Shown one piece after another: positions 25,443 to 34,269 of a stretch of 64,000 nucleotides of DNA. The stretch covers positions 496,001 through 560,000 of the forward strand of contig NC_007426.1 in NCBI RefSeq assembly GCF_000026045.1. Direction: 5' to 3'. This DNA is from Natronomonas pharaonis DSM 2160. Its GTDB lineage: Archaea > Halobacteriota > Halobacteria > Halobacteriales > Haloarculaceae. The number at the start of each line of letters is the position of its first letter. The stretch's first letter is position 1. Made by a program: the position numbers and the translations under genes. The notes below the pieces were generated by a model. It did not search any database and had not been told where the DNA came from. It saw only the letters and a program-made list of their open reading frames with translations.

Positions 25443-26441
25443 CTACCGGCCCAACTCGGCCAGTAGCCGGCTCAAATGTATGCGGTCGGTGTTCCCGGCG
25501 GCCATTTCGTGGTCGATTTCGCCGGCCAACTCGTAGACGCCGACGAGTTCGTCGCCGTCATAGCGGGCCCGCGCTGCCGCCAGCAGCTCCTGCAGTACGG
25601 CCGCTCCCTCGTAGCCGTCGTCGTAGAGCAGGTCGTCGAGGTCACTGCGTGCGTCCTCGAAGTCCCCGCTGTCGGCGGCCGCCAGTATCTCTTCCATTCG
25701 CTCCCGCAGGCCGATGTCGCCGAGCGCGTCGTAGGCGGCCTGCATCGTGACCTCGCCGGCCTCCTCGGCGGCTGTCTGCGCCCCGAGGATGGCCTTCCGG
25801 AGGTCCCCGTCACCGTATCCGGCGACGTATTCGAGGCCGTCGGCGTCGTACTCGACCCCTTCTGCCTCGACGATGGATTCGAGCACGGAGACGGTCTCTT
25901 CGTGGGACGGCGCCCGGACCGGGACCGGGAAACAGCGCGACTCTATCGGCGCGATGAGCTTTGAGGGCTGCCGGGTCGCGATGACGAACTGTGTGGCCTC
26001 GTAGTGCTTTTCCATCACCCGCCGCAGCGCCTGCTGGAAGTCCTCGCGTATCGCTTCGGCGTTATCAAGCAGGATGGTCCGGAACGACCCCGAGACCGGC
26101 TGATAGGCGGCCTGTTCTTTCAGCACGTGGCTTATCATGTCTCGCTTGGAGAGTCCTGACCGGCCTTCGAGAAACTGCGAGAATCGGTCGTCGTTTCTGA
26201 TTTCTTTTTTCGTCCGGTCGAAGAAGTCGGCGACGTTGATGACCACAAAATCGTTGTCGGGGTCCTCGTGGGTCGCCGCCGCCAGCGCACGCACCGCCGC
26301 TGTCTTGCCGGCCCCTCGCGGGCCGAAGACGACGAGGTTCATCGGCTCGGCGACGGCGCGGTCGAGATGGTCGCGGACCTCCGGCTGCGGGAGGGCTTCA
26401 AGCGCCGGGGCGTGTGTCTCCGTCCACAGCGGCGCGTCCAT
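25443..26441 (-). CDS. rfcB: Replication factor C small subunit 2-like clamp loader
   Basis: A protein of 332 residues from the ATG at 26441 ('MDAPLWTETHAPALEALPQ'). It is an AAA+ protein with Walker A GPRGAGKT at residues 40-47, the Ser-Arg-Cys sensor in 'IESRCFPVPV' and a C-terminal collar domain. The Walker B region reads 'ILLDNAEAI', so the canonical DEAD box is altered to DNAE, as expected of a structural or less active paralog. It should load the PCNA clamp together with other RFC subunits. Upstream ATGs would run into the divergent lipoprotein gene. Confidence 0.85.
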   Translation of the reverse strand: MDAPLWTETHAPALEALPQPEVRDHLDRAVAEPMNLVVFGPRGAGKTAAVRALAAATHEDPDNDFVVINVADFFDRTKKEIRNDDRFSQFLEGRSGLSKRDMISHVLKEQAAYQPVSGSFRTILLDNAEAIREDFQQALRRVMEKHYEATQFVIATRQPSKLIAPIESRCFPVPVRAPSHEETVSVLESIVEAEGVEYDADGLEYVAGYGDGDLRKAILGAQTAAEEAGEVTMQAAYDALGDIGLRERMEEILAAADSGDFEDARSDLDDLLYDDGYEGAAVLQELLAAARARYDGDELVGVYELAGEIDHEMAAGNTDRIHLSRLLAELGR

Positions 26442-26557
26442 ACAGGTGTCTGTGGCCCGCCCCGGCAAAAGCCCTCCTCTCTGTCGGCAGCGACCCGCGC
26501 TGGCCGCCGAACCGGAACGGCAAAGAGACTGCGGACGCAAGTGCCGGATTAATACCG

Positions 26558-26962
26558 ATGCGCTCCAGACGAACCGTGCTCGGGGCCGCCGCTGTCCTTG
26601 CGTCCGGCTTCGCCGGCTGTTTTAGTACTGAGGCTCCGGACGACCAAGAGCCCGAACGGACCCCCGACCGCAACAGCGAGCCGGTGTATGTCCTCCGCGC
26701 CGCATTCGCTTACCAGTCGGACGACCTTGAGCCGGTGCTTTCGACTGACGACGACGCTGTCGCTGATTTCGAGACGCTCTATTCGCTCATCATCGCTGTG
26801 ATGGACGAACACGGAACCGTCGCCGAAGAAATAACTGCGGCCGAAGCAGAGCGGTTCAAAGACCTCACCGAAGGGCTCGAATATCACGGCGCTGGAAACC
26901 CGCCCGGCTATTATATCGACCACGAGGGGACGCTTATTTCCGTCAGCTATGATGAGCGGTAG
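26558..26962 (+). CDS. Small Tat lipoprotein, unknown
   Basis: A protein of 134 residues from the ATG at 26558, which begins a signal peptide with a twin arginine and a lipobox: 'MRSRRTVLGAAAVLASGFAG' followed by Cys. The mature part is acidic and has no recognised domain. It is probably exported folded and lipid-anchored outside the cell. The longer upstream frame overlaps rfcB and lacks a signal at its start, so it was not used. Confidence 0.7.
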   Translation: MRSRRTVLGAAAVLASGFAGCFSTEAPDDQEPERTPDRNSEPVYVLRAAFAYQSDDLEPVLSTDDDAVADFETLYSLIIAVMDEHGTVAEEITAAEAERFKDLTEGLEYHGAGNPPGYYIDHEGTLISVSYDER

Positions 26963-27043
26963 CCCCCGCTGTCCCCGCACACATAGCCTGCCGTCCGGCG
27001 GAACCGACAAGGTTTAGTAGGCAAACCCGCTTGCTACGAATGC

Positions 27044-27116
27044 AGTCCCGTGGGGTAGCGGCCAATCCTTCGAGCTTCTGGGGCTCGAGACGGAAGTTCG
27101 AATCTTCCCGGGACTA
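27044..27116 (+). tRNA. tRNA-Gln (anticodon CTG)
   Basis: A 73-base cloverleaf. The acceptor stem AGTCCCG (27044-27050) pairs with CGGGACT (27109-27115), discriminator A at 27116. The anticodon arm has stem CGAGC/GCTCG with loop TTCTGGG, anticodon CTG, and the T arm is GGAAG-TTCGAAT-CTTCC. No CCA is encoded and no intron is seen. A TATA-like 'ggtttagtag' lies about 25-33 bases upstream. Confidence 0.95.
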
Positions 27117-27188
27117 CTTCTCTCCGACACAGACTGTACAGCCGCCGGACCGTGGCTCCTATATCCGCCGCCTGCGGACTGTCGGATA

Positions 27189-28523
27189 ATGACTGACAGC
27201 CCTGCCTCCCCGTCGTCGACGCGCCGCCGTCTGCTTTCGGCTGCCGGTGTGGCAGTGACGGCGGGGCTTGCGGGCTGTACGGGACTCGGCTACGCCTACC
27301 GCCGCGACCAGTCCGCGTTCGACCCGGCGCTGGTGCCCTACAACGAGACCTACCCGGACGACGACGGTGTCACGATGTTCCGGCAGGGGCTCCGGCGACT
27401 CGGCTACTACCCCGACGCGACTGTCCCGGATACCGTTTCGGTCGCGTGGGAACGGCCGATAAACGAGGTTGGACACACCGCCGCCAAGGCGAGCCCGCGG
27501 CCCACCCCGGACGGCGAAACGGTGCTGATTCCGGCCGACACCGGCGAGCTACACGCCCTGACGCCAGCGGGCGAGGAGCGCTGGAGCGTCCAGACGGATG
27601 CGACGAACCTCGGCTTCCACGGAACGCCGCTTGTCGTCGACGGAACCGCCTACATCGGCGGCTACGATGGTGCGATGTACGCCTTCGATGTCGACTCCGG
27701 CCAGCGGCGCTGGAAAACCTCCCGTTGGCGGCTACGTGGGGCTATCGCCATCGGGTCGAGTCCGGCTTACTGGGACGGCGTTATCTACGTTGTCGCGGAG
27801 TACAACCACCCGTGGCAACAGCCGTCCGGAACGATGTGGGCGCTCGATGCCGAGACGGGTCGGCCGTTGTGGCACGACAGCCGCCTGTGGGGGATGCCAC
27901 ATCCCTCGACGGCCATCGACCCCGCAACCGAGCGCCTCATTACCGGCTCCAACGACGGCGTCTGTTACTGCTGGGAGTTTCCGTCGATGGCGTTCGAGTG
28001 GTCCTTTCAGACCGACGGCGAAATCAAGGGCACCATACCCACCTACGACGGCGGCGCGTTCGTCGGTTCGTGGGACGGCCACCTCTATCGGCTCGACCTC
28101 GAAGACGGCACCGAAGAGTGGCGCTTCGAGACAGGGCGCGTCGTGATGTCCAACCCGGGCATCGGTCCCGACGAAGGGGTCGTCTATTTCGGCAGCGACG
28201 ACAACCGCGTGTACGCCCTTGACGCCGACAGCGGCGAGGAGCTATGGTCGACGAACGTCGGCGGCAACGTCATCGGCTCGCTGTCGGTAACGCAGGAGAC
28301 GGTACTCGTCGGCTCCTACGATGGCCACCTGTATGCCTTGCGACGCGATACCGGCGAACGCCGGTGGCGACATCCCTGTCGCGGCCACGTCACAAGCGAG
28401 GCCGTTCCGCACGACGGCCGCATCTTCGTCGCCGAGCGGGGGGTCTTCGAGAATTACTGGGACGACGACGAGCCGACGACGTTCGTCGAGCCCGGCCACG
28501 CCTACGCGCTCGTCGGCGAGTAA
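27189..28523 (+). CDS. Tat-exported PQQ-repeat beta-propeller lipoprotein
   Basis: A protein of 444 residues. A twin-arginine signal (STRRRLLSAAGVAVTAG) ends in the lipobox LAG-Cys. The mature protein contains about seven PQQ-type WD-like repeats, with recurring 'GTAYIGGYDGAMYAFDVDSG' and 'YFGSDDNRVYALDADSG'-type strands. Such propellers may bind a quinone cofactor or act as scaffolds; without dehydrogenase residues visible, enzymatic activity cannot be claimed. It probably sits on the outer face of the membrane. Confidence 0.85.
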   Translation: MTDSPASPSSTRRRLLSAAGVAVTAGLAGCTGLGYAYRRDQSAFDPALVPYNETYPDDDGVTMFRQGLRRLGYYPDATVPDTVSVAWERPINEVGHTAAKASPRPTPDGETVLIPADTGELHALTPAGEERWSVQTDATNLGFHGTPLVVDGTAYIGGYDGAMYAFDVDSGQRRWKTSRWRLRGAIAIGSSPAYWDGVIYVVAEYNHPWQQPSGTMWALDAETGRPLWHDSRLWGMPHPSTAIDPATERLITGSNDGVCYCWEFPSMAFEWSFQTDGEIKGTIPTYDGGAFVGSWDGHLYRLDLEDGTEEWRFETGRVVMSNPGIGPDEGVVYFGSDDNRVYALDADSGEELWSTNVGGNVIGSLSVTQETVLVGSYDGHLYALRRDTGERRWRHPCRGHVTSEAVPHDGRIFVAERGVFENYWDDDEPTTFVEPGHAYALVGE

Positions 28524-28613
28524 CACCGGCTGACAAATTTTGCGGATACCGAATCGGTGGACTCAGCGGCACGAGCCGTGCGTTTCAAATCGTATGCGAA
28601 CACACAGGCCCGT

Positions 28614-30119
28614 ATGTCAGCCTCAGAGCTCGCGGCGCAGATCGAAGCGGCCCTTTCGGTCGACCGGGAGGAGTTCGCGTCGCGGGTTGAAGCGGAAAAA
28701 GAGGTGTTGCGTGGGGAAATCGAGGACGGGACCTTCGACAACCCGCAGGCTATCGTCGGTCTCGAATACGAGTTCTACGCTGTTGACGCCGAGACGGACG
28801 CACTGATGCGGGTGCCGCGCCGGCTGCTGGAGTACATCGGCTTCGAAAAGGAGCTTGGCCTCCACAATGCCGAACTGTCGACGACGCCGCAGCCACTTTC
28901 CGAGTACGGCCTCCGGGCACAGGAGGCCGAGGTCCAAGCGAAGCTCGATGCTGCCGAGACAGAGGTCAACCGTGAGGGGATGGCGCTTGTCAGCGACGGC
29001 CTGTGGACGGTCCCGCCCGTCGGCGAGACGGCAGCGGCGTATCTCACAGACAGCATCGAGGAAGACGGAATGCGAATGGCCGCGAACATGTCGCGTGCGG
29101 TGCGCTATCACGCGATGGCGAACACTGAATACGCCCCCGAACTCCAGCTTGACGCGCCACACGTTTCGCTGTCGTCGGAGACGGTGATGCCCGAAAGCCT
29201 CATCACCTCGATACAGCCGCACTACCAGGTCCCACACGCCCACGACCTGCCGACGTACTTCCGGTATGCGCTCCGCGTTGCCGGCCCGCTCTTGGCGGTC
29301 GCGGTCAACTCGCCGTTCTTCCCGCCGGACCTGTACGACGCCGACGGCGAAACCGTCCTCGACGACTGCTGGATGGAGAACCGCGTCCCCGTCTTCGAGT
29401 CGGTGCTCAACCCCGCCGACGAGCGAAAGGTCTCCTTCCCGAAGGATATCGACAGCGTCGACGAGGCGCTGGACCGCATCGCCGCCGACGAGACGGTCGT
29501 CCCCGCGGATGTCGACCCCGAGGGGCGGTTCGACGACGAATTCGCTCACTTCCGGCACAAACACGGCAGCTTCTGGCGGTGGGTCCGGCCGGTCTTCGGT
29601 GGGCCGACCCGGACGAGCGCCAACGCCCGCATCGAGTTCCGGCCGCTTCCCGGCCAGCCGACCGTCCGGGATACGATTTCGCTGCTGGCGGTGTTTGCCG
29701 GCCTCATGGAGAGCCTGCCGCGCAGGGAACATCCCATCTACCATCAGGACTGGGCGACCGCCGAAGAGAACTTCTACCGCGCCGTCCGGGACGGGCTGGC
29801 GGCCGACATTCGGTGGCGGACCGCCGACGGCACGGAGACAACCGACACCGAGGAGCTGTACGCCGAGCTCTTCGAAATCGCCCGGGACGGCCTCGAACTT
29901 CGGGGACTCGATGCCGAGGCGTCGAACCGCTATATTCAGCCGCTCCGCGAGCGCGTCGACCGGCGGGTGACGCCCGCCCGCTGGAAGTACGAACACGTCG
30001 CCGACGCCGTCGCTGACGGGGAGCCGTTCGCACAGGCCGTCTGGGGGATGCAGGCCGAATATATCGAGAACCAGTCGGAGACGCTCATCGAGGGCGCGTT
30101 TGTCGACTGGCTCTACTGA
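28614..30119 (+). CDS. Glutamate-cysteine ligase-like carboxylate-amine ligase
   Basis: A protein of 501 residues from the ATG at 28614. It has the GCS2/carboxylate-amine ligase signature 'IVGLEYEFYAVDAET' near residue 48, and later 'NARIEFRPLPGQP' with metal-binding acidic residues. Members join glutamate to an amine using ATP. The experimentally known haloarchaeal gamma-glutamylcysteine synthetase is clearly shorter as I recall, so this may be a different ligase of the same superfamily. It is a single gene following the propeller lipoprotein. Confidence 0.65.
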   Translation: MSASELAAQIEAALSVDREEFASRVEAEKEVLRGEIEDGTFDNPQAIVGLEYEFYAVDAETDALMRVPRRLLEYIGFEKELGLHNAELSTTPQPLSEYGLRAQEAEVQAKLDAAETEVNREGMALVSDGLWTVPPVGETAAAYLTDSIEEDGMRMAANMSRAVRYHAMANTEYAPELQLDAPHVSLSSETVMPESLITSIQPHYQVPHAHDLPTYFRYALRVAGPLLAVAVNSPFFPPDLYDADGETVLDDCWMENRVPVFESVLNPADERKVSFPKDIDSVDEALDRIAADETVVPADVDPEGRFDDEFAHFRHKHGSFWRWVRPVFGGPTRTSANARIEFRPLPGQPTVRDTISLLAVFAGLMESLPRREHPIYHQDWATAEENFYRAVRDGLAADIRWRTADGTETTDTEELYAELFEIARDGLELRGLDAEASNRYIQPLRERVDRRVTPARWKYEHVADAVADGEPFAQAVWGMQAEYIENQSETLIEGAFVDWLY

Positions 30120-30142
30120 CGCGACAGCCTCCCGGTCGCCCG

Positions 30143-31351
30143 TCAGACCAGCACTTCGACCGCGTAGCCGGCGTCTTCCAGCGCGTCGAGCAGCTCTACG
30201 ACGTGGTCGTGGCCCCGCGTTTCGAGGTCGAGTTCGACCTCCGCGGCGTTCATGGCAATGTCTTTCGAGGCGCGGTCGTGTTCGATGGCGTAGATGTTTG
30301 TCCGGTGGTCGACGAGCAACCCCACAAGCTCCTGTAGCGCACCGGGACGGTCTTTCAGCACGGTCTTGATACGCAGGAACCGGCCGCGTTCGACGAGCCC
30401 GCGGGTAATCACTGTCGTTAGCACGTTGAGGTCGATGTTACCGCCACACAGCGCGGGAACGATGGTCTCGTCGTCCGCATAGTCGAAGCGCCGCTCTAGG
30501 ATTGCTGCCAGCGGTACTGCGCCCGCCCCCTCGACGAGCGTCTTGGACCGCTCTAACAGAGCCGTCAACGCGTGGGCGATTTCGTCATCGGAGACCGTAA
30601 CGACCTCGTCGACCCGCTCGGCGATGACATCGAAGGTGCGGTCGCCGACCTTCCGGGTCGCGATGCCGTCCGCGATGGTGTCGACCGCGTCCCGCTCGAC
30701 GACCTCGCCCTTTTCGAGGGAGTCGGCGGCGCTTGCCGCGCCTTCGGCCTGCACGCCGACGACGCGGGCGTCGGTCTGTTCTTTGACCGCTGTCGCTACC
30801 CCCGCGATGAGTCCGCCGCCGCCGATAGGGACGACGACGGTCTCGACGTCGGGGCACTGCTCGACGATTTCGAGGCCGATAGTTCCCTGTCCGGCCATCA
30901 CTGCCGGGTCGTCAAAGGCGTGAACGAACGTCCGACCCTCTTCGCGTTCGATTTCGTGTGCGCGTTCGGCGGCGGCGTCGTAGTCGATGCCGTGGAGCCG
31001 CACCTCCGCGCCGTAGGAGCGCGTGGCGTTGATTTTCGATATCGGCGCGTGTTCGGGCATCACGATGACGGCGTCGACGCCCGCCTTCGAGGCCGCCAGC
31101 GCGACACCTTGGGCGTGGTTGCCGGCGCTGGCAGCGACGACGCCGGCTTCGCGGTCGGCCGCTTCGAGCAACGCGACCTTGTTCGTCGCGCCGCGAATCT
31201 TGAACGACCCGGTCCGCTGGAAGTTCTCCAGTTTCAGCCGCACGTCAGCACCGGTGCGCTTCGAGAACGTCGTCGAGTGTTCCAGCGGCGTCTGTCGGGC
31301 CGTCTCCGCCACACGGGGTCGCGCCGCGGTCACGTCGGCGAGTTCGAGCAT
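30143..31351 (-). CDS. ilvA: Threonine ammonia-lyase with ACT domain (IlvA)
   Basis: A protein of 402 residues. The PLP-binding lysine lies in 'TGSFKIRGATNK' and the glycine-rich phosphate loop in 'VPIGGGGLIAGVA'. A C-terminal ACT domain (about residues 325-402) would give feedback control. The enzyme converts threonine to 2-oxobutanoate, the first step of isoleucine synthesis. The catabolic threonine/serine dehydratase of the same family cannot be excluded. It is followed upstream by about 237 bases without a supported gene. Confidence 0.92.
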   Translation of the reverse strand: MLELADVTAARPRVAETARQTPLEHSTTFSKRTGADVRLKLENFQRTGSFKIRGATNKVALLEAADREAGVVAASAGNHAQGVALAASKAGVDAVIVMPEHAPISKINATRSYGAEVRLHGIDYDAAAERAHEIEREEGRTFVHAFDDPAVMAGQGTIGLEIVEQCPDVETVVVPIGGGGLIAGVATAVKEQTDARVVGVQAEGAASAADSLEKGEVVERDAVDTIADGIATRKVGDRTFDVIAERVDEVVTVSDDEIAHALTALLERSKTLVEGAGAVPLAAILERRFDYADDETIVPALCGGNIDLNVLTTVITRGLVERGRFLRIKTVLKDRPGALQELVGLLVDHRTNIYAIEHDRASKDIAMNAAEVELDLETRGHDHVVELLDALEDAGYAVEVLV

Positions 31352-31588
31352 ACCGTCTCTATTCGGGGTAGTACGGTATGCCTTCCGACGTGTGTCGCTG
31401 TCGCTTTTGGACTCGTACAGAAAGGGGAAGGAGCGTGTGCATCTACGTCTGCGGCAGCGAGCATGATAAAACCCGCGTATGCGCGGTGAAAGTGAAACTG
31501 ACAGACGGCAGCGGGGTGAAACTGTTGTCTGACGGTCGTTCGACGAACGGCCGACGCGCAGCGAAAAGAGCGTAACGGCCAGCGGAGC

Positions 31589-32020
31589 CTACTCGACCGG
31601 GATGCTGTGGCCGTCGGTGTCGGCGTCGACCTTCGGCAGCGTGACCGTCAACACGCCGTTCCGATACGTCGCCTCACAGGCCGTCTCATCGACGGCTTCG
31701 GGCAGCCGCACCGAACGGCTCACGCTCTGCTGGCTGCGCTCTCGTCGGAGATACCGGCTTCCATCCCCGTCGGTTTCCTCGTCGGCCGCAACGTTGGATT
31801 CGGTCTTTGTCGCCGAAATCGTCAGCGTCTCTCCGGCGAGTTCGACGTCGATGTCGCCTTCGTCGAAGCCCGGTACGTCGACCGTCACAACGTAGGCGTC
31901 GCCGCGGTCCTCAAGGTCGACCGGGGCCGACCCACCGAGTAGCTCGTCGTCGAGCGGTTCGAGCTGGCTGCTCATCCGGTCGAACATCCGTTCGAGCTCC
32001 TCGAATGGGTTCCGTGTCAT
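31589..32020 (-). CDS. hsp20: Hsp20/alpha-crystallin small heat shock protein
   Basis: A protein of 143 residues with a central alpha-crystallin domain ('VDLEDRGDAYVVTVDVPGF' and 'YRNGVLTVTLPK', the latter being the conserved GVLTV-type motif) and a C-terminal I-x-V ('SIPVE'). It acts as an ATP-independent holdase. The element 'gaactaaag' (complement) at 32045-32053 is placed as the TATA box of a leaderless transcript, a common heat-inducible arrangement. Confidence 0.92.
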   Translation of the reverse strand: MTRNPFEELERMFDRMSSQLEPLDDELLGGSAPVDLEDRGDAYVVTVDVPGFDEGDIDVELAGETLTISATKTESNVAADEETDGDGSRYLRRERSQQSVSRSVRLPEAVDETACEATYRNGVLTVTLPKVDADTDGHSIPVE

Positions 32021-32044
32021 AGCACGTTCCAGTAGTACGTGGCT

Positions 32045-32053
32045 GAACTAAAG
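32045..32053 (-). promoter_or_regulatory. Promoter of the hsp20 gene
   Basis: On the minus strand the sequence reads 'ctttagttc', 25-33 bases upstream of the ATG at 32020, and has no other plausible TATA-like competitor in the short gap to the ABC permease gene. Confidence 0.45.
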
Positions 32054-32093
32054 CGTTACCCGGGAGACAGCCGGGCAGAAACGGGTGGTCGGG

Positions 32094-32963
32094 CTACAGG
32101 TCCGCCGCGTCGAATCGCAGGTAGCCGACCGCCAGCGGGACGGCTATCCAGACGACCATGATGACGAAGCCGAACCAGTCCTGTGCGTAAAACGGGAGTT
32201 CGGCCATCGTTTCCTGTGCCTCTTGGCTGTCATCGAGCAGTCGGACAACCCACAGGGTTCCCTGCTGATAGGCGGTCGTCGGGTCGACAATAAACAGGAA
32301 GTTCGCGAGGTTCTGAATCCACTCGGGGAACTGCTCGCCACCTTCGGGGAACGAAAACCCGTTGAGTGCGTAGGCGAGCCCCTGTACAAGCACGCCCCAG
32401 AGGAACTGGAAGACGACAAAGAGCCCGAATGCGCCGTAGGCGGCCCGGGACGTTGAGGCGGTAAACGCCGAGACGCCAACCGTGATTGCGACAAACACCA
32501 GCGCAAACAGCAGGGAGACGGCGACGAAGACGAGATACTCCAGCACGGAGAACGCATCGGCCAGTACGGCGGTGACGACGAGGCCGACCGCAAAGCCGAC
32601 AAGCAGCGCGACGCCGACAACGGCGCTCCGGCCGACGAACTTTCCGGCGACGATATCGCGGCGGCTGTTCGGCAGCGACAACAGGAGCTTGAGGCTCCCG
32701 CTGTCGCGTTCGCCCGCCAACGACCGGTAGGACGCTGCGATGGCGACAATCGGAATAAACACCGCCGTTGCGGAAACGAGCCCCGCAATCAGCAGCCCGG
32801 TCGTCACCTCGCCGGTCAGAGCGGCCTGCTGTGGCGGGTCGATTTCACTCACCACGTAGGCAGCCCCGGCCGCAAACACCGCAAACAGTACCGTCAGGAC
32901 AACAAGCAGCCGGGAGCGTATCGCATCCCGGAAATCCTTCTCGGCGACGGCCATCCAGCTCAT
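32094..32963 (-). CDS. ABC-2 type transporter permease
   Basis: A protein of 289 residues with six hydrophobic helices, starting 'MSWMAVAEKDFRDAIRSRLL', typical of ABC-2/NosY-type permeases (the elbow helix 'FRDAIRSRLLVVL'), and with a characteristic 'SYRSLAGERDSGSLKLLLSL' loop. It overlaps the ATPase gene upstream by four bases, so the two form one exporter. Substrate is unknown. Confidence 0.88.
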   Translation of the reverse strand: MSWMAVAEKDFRDAIRSRLLVVLTVLFAVFAAGAAYVVSEIDPPQQAALTGEVTTGLLIAGLVSATAVFIPIVAIAASYRSLAGERDSGSLKLLLSLPNSRRDIVAGKFVGRSAVVGVALLVGFAVGLVVTAVLADAFSVLEYLVFVAVSLLFALVFVAITVGVSAFTASTSRAAYGAFGLFVVFQFLWGVLVQGLAYALNGFSFPEGGEQFPEWIQNLANFLFIVDPTTAYQQGTLWVVRLLDDSQEAQETMAELPFYAQDWFGFVIMVVWIAVPLAVGYLRFDAADL

Positions 32964-33868
32964 CGCTGTCCCTCCGTGTAGGCCGCAAACAGCTCCTCCA
33001 GCGAGGCTTCTTCAGTCGAGAAGTCCTCGACGGTCGCTCCTGCCGCTTCGAGTTCGCTGACAACGGCCGTCTTTACCCCGTCCTCGCAGTTGACCCGAAG
33101 TGTCGTCCCGTCGATTGCGATATTCCCGACGCCATCGAGGCTGCTGAGCCGGTCCTCGGTGCCGTCCGGGACCGTGTCGACTTCGACGACGAGCGTCGAG
33201 CCGTCGCCGACGGCGTCTCGGAGGCCGCTGATGCTGTCGGTGGCGACGACCTCGCCGTTCCGAATAATGCCGACACGGTCACAGACGGCCTCGACCTGTC
33301 CGAGAATGTGGCTCGAAAAGAAGACGGTCGCGCCGTTTTCGGCCTCGTCTTCGACGATTTCGCGCAGTTCGCGTGCGCCGTTGGGGTCCAGCCCCGAGGA
33401 CGGCTCGTCGAGTACGAGCAGGTCCGGGTCGCCAGCCAGCGCCATCGCAAGCGCGAGCCGCTGTCGCATCCCCGTCGAGAAGCCGCCCGCTTTCCGACCG
33501 GCATCGTCTTCGAGGCCGACCCGTTCGAGCAACGCTTCGGGGTCGTCGTCGGCGTCCTTCGAATCGACCGCGAAGGCGACGTGCTCCCGCGCCGAGAGCC
33601 GGTCGTAGACGCTGAACCCTTCGGGAAGCACGCCGGTTCGTTCCCGCACCGCGACGCTTTCCTCGCCCGCGTCGTACCCGAGGACGCGCACCGACCCGGC
33701 GTCGGGGCGGACGAAATCTAACAGGATGTTGATTGTCGTCGACTTTCCGGCCCCGTTAGGGCCGAGAAAGCCGAAGATTTCGCCCTCCTCGACTTCGAGG
33801 TCGACGCCGGAAAGCGCCTGTACGTCGCCGTAGGCCTTTTCGACGCCGTCGAGTTCGATGGCGGCCAT
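32960..33868 (-). CDS. ABC transporter ATP-binding protein (ABC-2 exporter)
   Basis: A protein of 302 residues with Walker A 'GPNGAGKST', the Q-loop region, the signature 'FSTGMRQRLALA' and Walker B 'LLVLDEPSSGLD'. About 70 residues follow the ATPase core, as in DrrA/NosF-type ATPases. It partners with the permease encoded next, probably as a homodimer, exporting an unidentified lipid, drug or protein. The start overlaps no upstream gene; a 55-base gap separates it from the small protein gene before it. Confidence 0.92.
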   Translation of the reverse strand: MAAIELDGVEKAYGDVQALSGVDLEVEEGEIFGFLGPNGAGKSTTINILLDFVRPDAGSVRVLGYDAGEESVAVRERTGVLPEGFSVYDRLSAREHVAFAVDSKDADDDPEALLERVGLEDDAGRKAGGFSTGMRQRLALAMALAGDPDLLVLDEPSSGLDPNGARELREIVEDEAENGATVFFSSHILGQVEAVCDRVGIIRNGEVVATDSISGLRDAVGDGSTLVVEVDTVPDGTEDRLSSLDGVGNIAIDGTTLRVNCEDGVKTAVVSELEAAGATVEDFSTEEASLEELFAAYTEGQR

Positions 33869-33922
33869 GTTGGTGTCGGCTTTTTGCCCGACGGAATATA
33901 GGCCTTGAGGCTCGCAGCCGGT

Positions 33923-34186
33923 CTAGACAGTTTCGTCGGGGTCGTGGTTCTCGCGGACGCGCTGTACTTCCTCGGCGTATCGTTGCTGTGTCGCCTCGTC
34001 GCGGACCGCATCCAGCTTTTCGGGGTCGACTTCGATGGCGGCTGTGACGTCTTTTTTCCGAAGCAACTGAACACTGAGATGCTTGACCCGACAGCGGCTC
34101 CCGTCAGGCGTCGCATACACCAACTCGACGAGCGACTCGTCGCCGTACTCGCGTTCGACGAGCCACAGGCGTTCGGTGTCGGTCAT
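33923..34186 (-). CDS. Conserved-looking small protein, unknown
   Basis: A protein of 87 residues beginning '[18 protein letters not shown]'. It appears to be a small alpha/beta domain with an acidic, helical C-terminus; no motif is recognised. It is divergent from uvrC by 83 bases. I believe it is real because the reading frame is complete and has haloarchaeal composition, but no function can be given. Confidence 0.6.
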   Translation of the reverse strand: MTDTERLWLVEREYGDESLVELVYATPDGSRCRVKHLSVQLLRKKDVTAAIEVDPEKLDAVRDEATQQRYAEEVQRVRENHDPDETV

Positions 34187-34269
34187 TGTCCGTGCTGGGG
34201 CTGCCGGCCGCTTGTACGTGCCGCTTGCGACACGTCACGCTGATTGGCGCTCGACCCCAACCTGATGCT

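Noticed and set aside
28614-30119. Assignment as the characterised haloarchaeal gamma-glutamylcysteine synthetase
   Set aside because: The protein is considerably longer than that enzyme as I remember it; only the superfamily assignment is supported.
31492-31549. Repeated GTGAAACTG words and a CGTTCG-A-CGAACG palindrome in the ilvA upstream region
   Set aside because: The repeat is only nine bases long, 24 bases apart, and the palindrome is short and GC-rich; chance is a sufficient explanation.
31378-31575. Basic 65-residue frame between ilvA and hsp20
   Set aside because: No conserved motif, codon use unlike its neighbours, and no clear promoter. It is probably chance.
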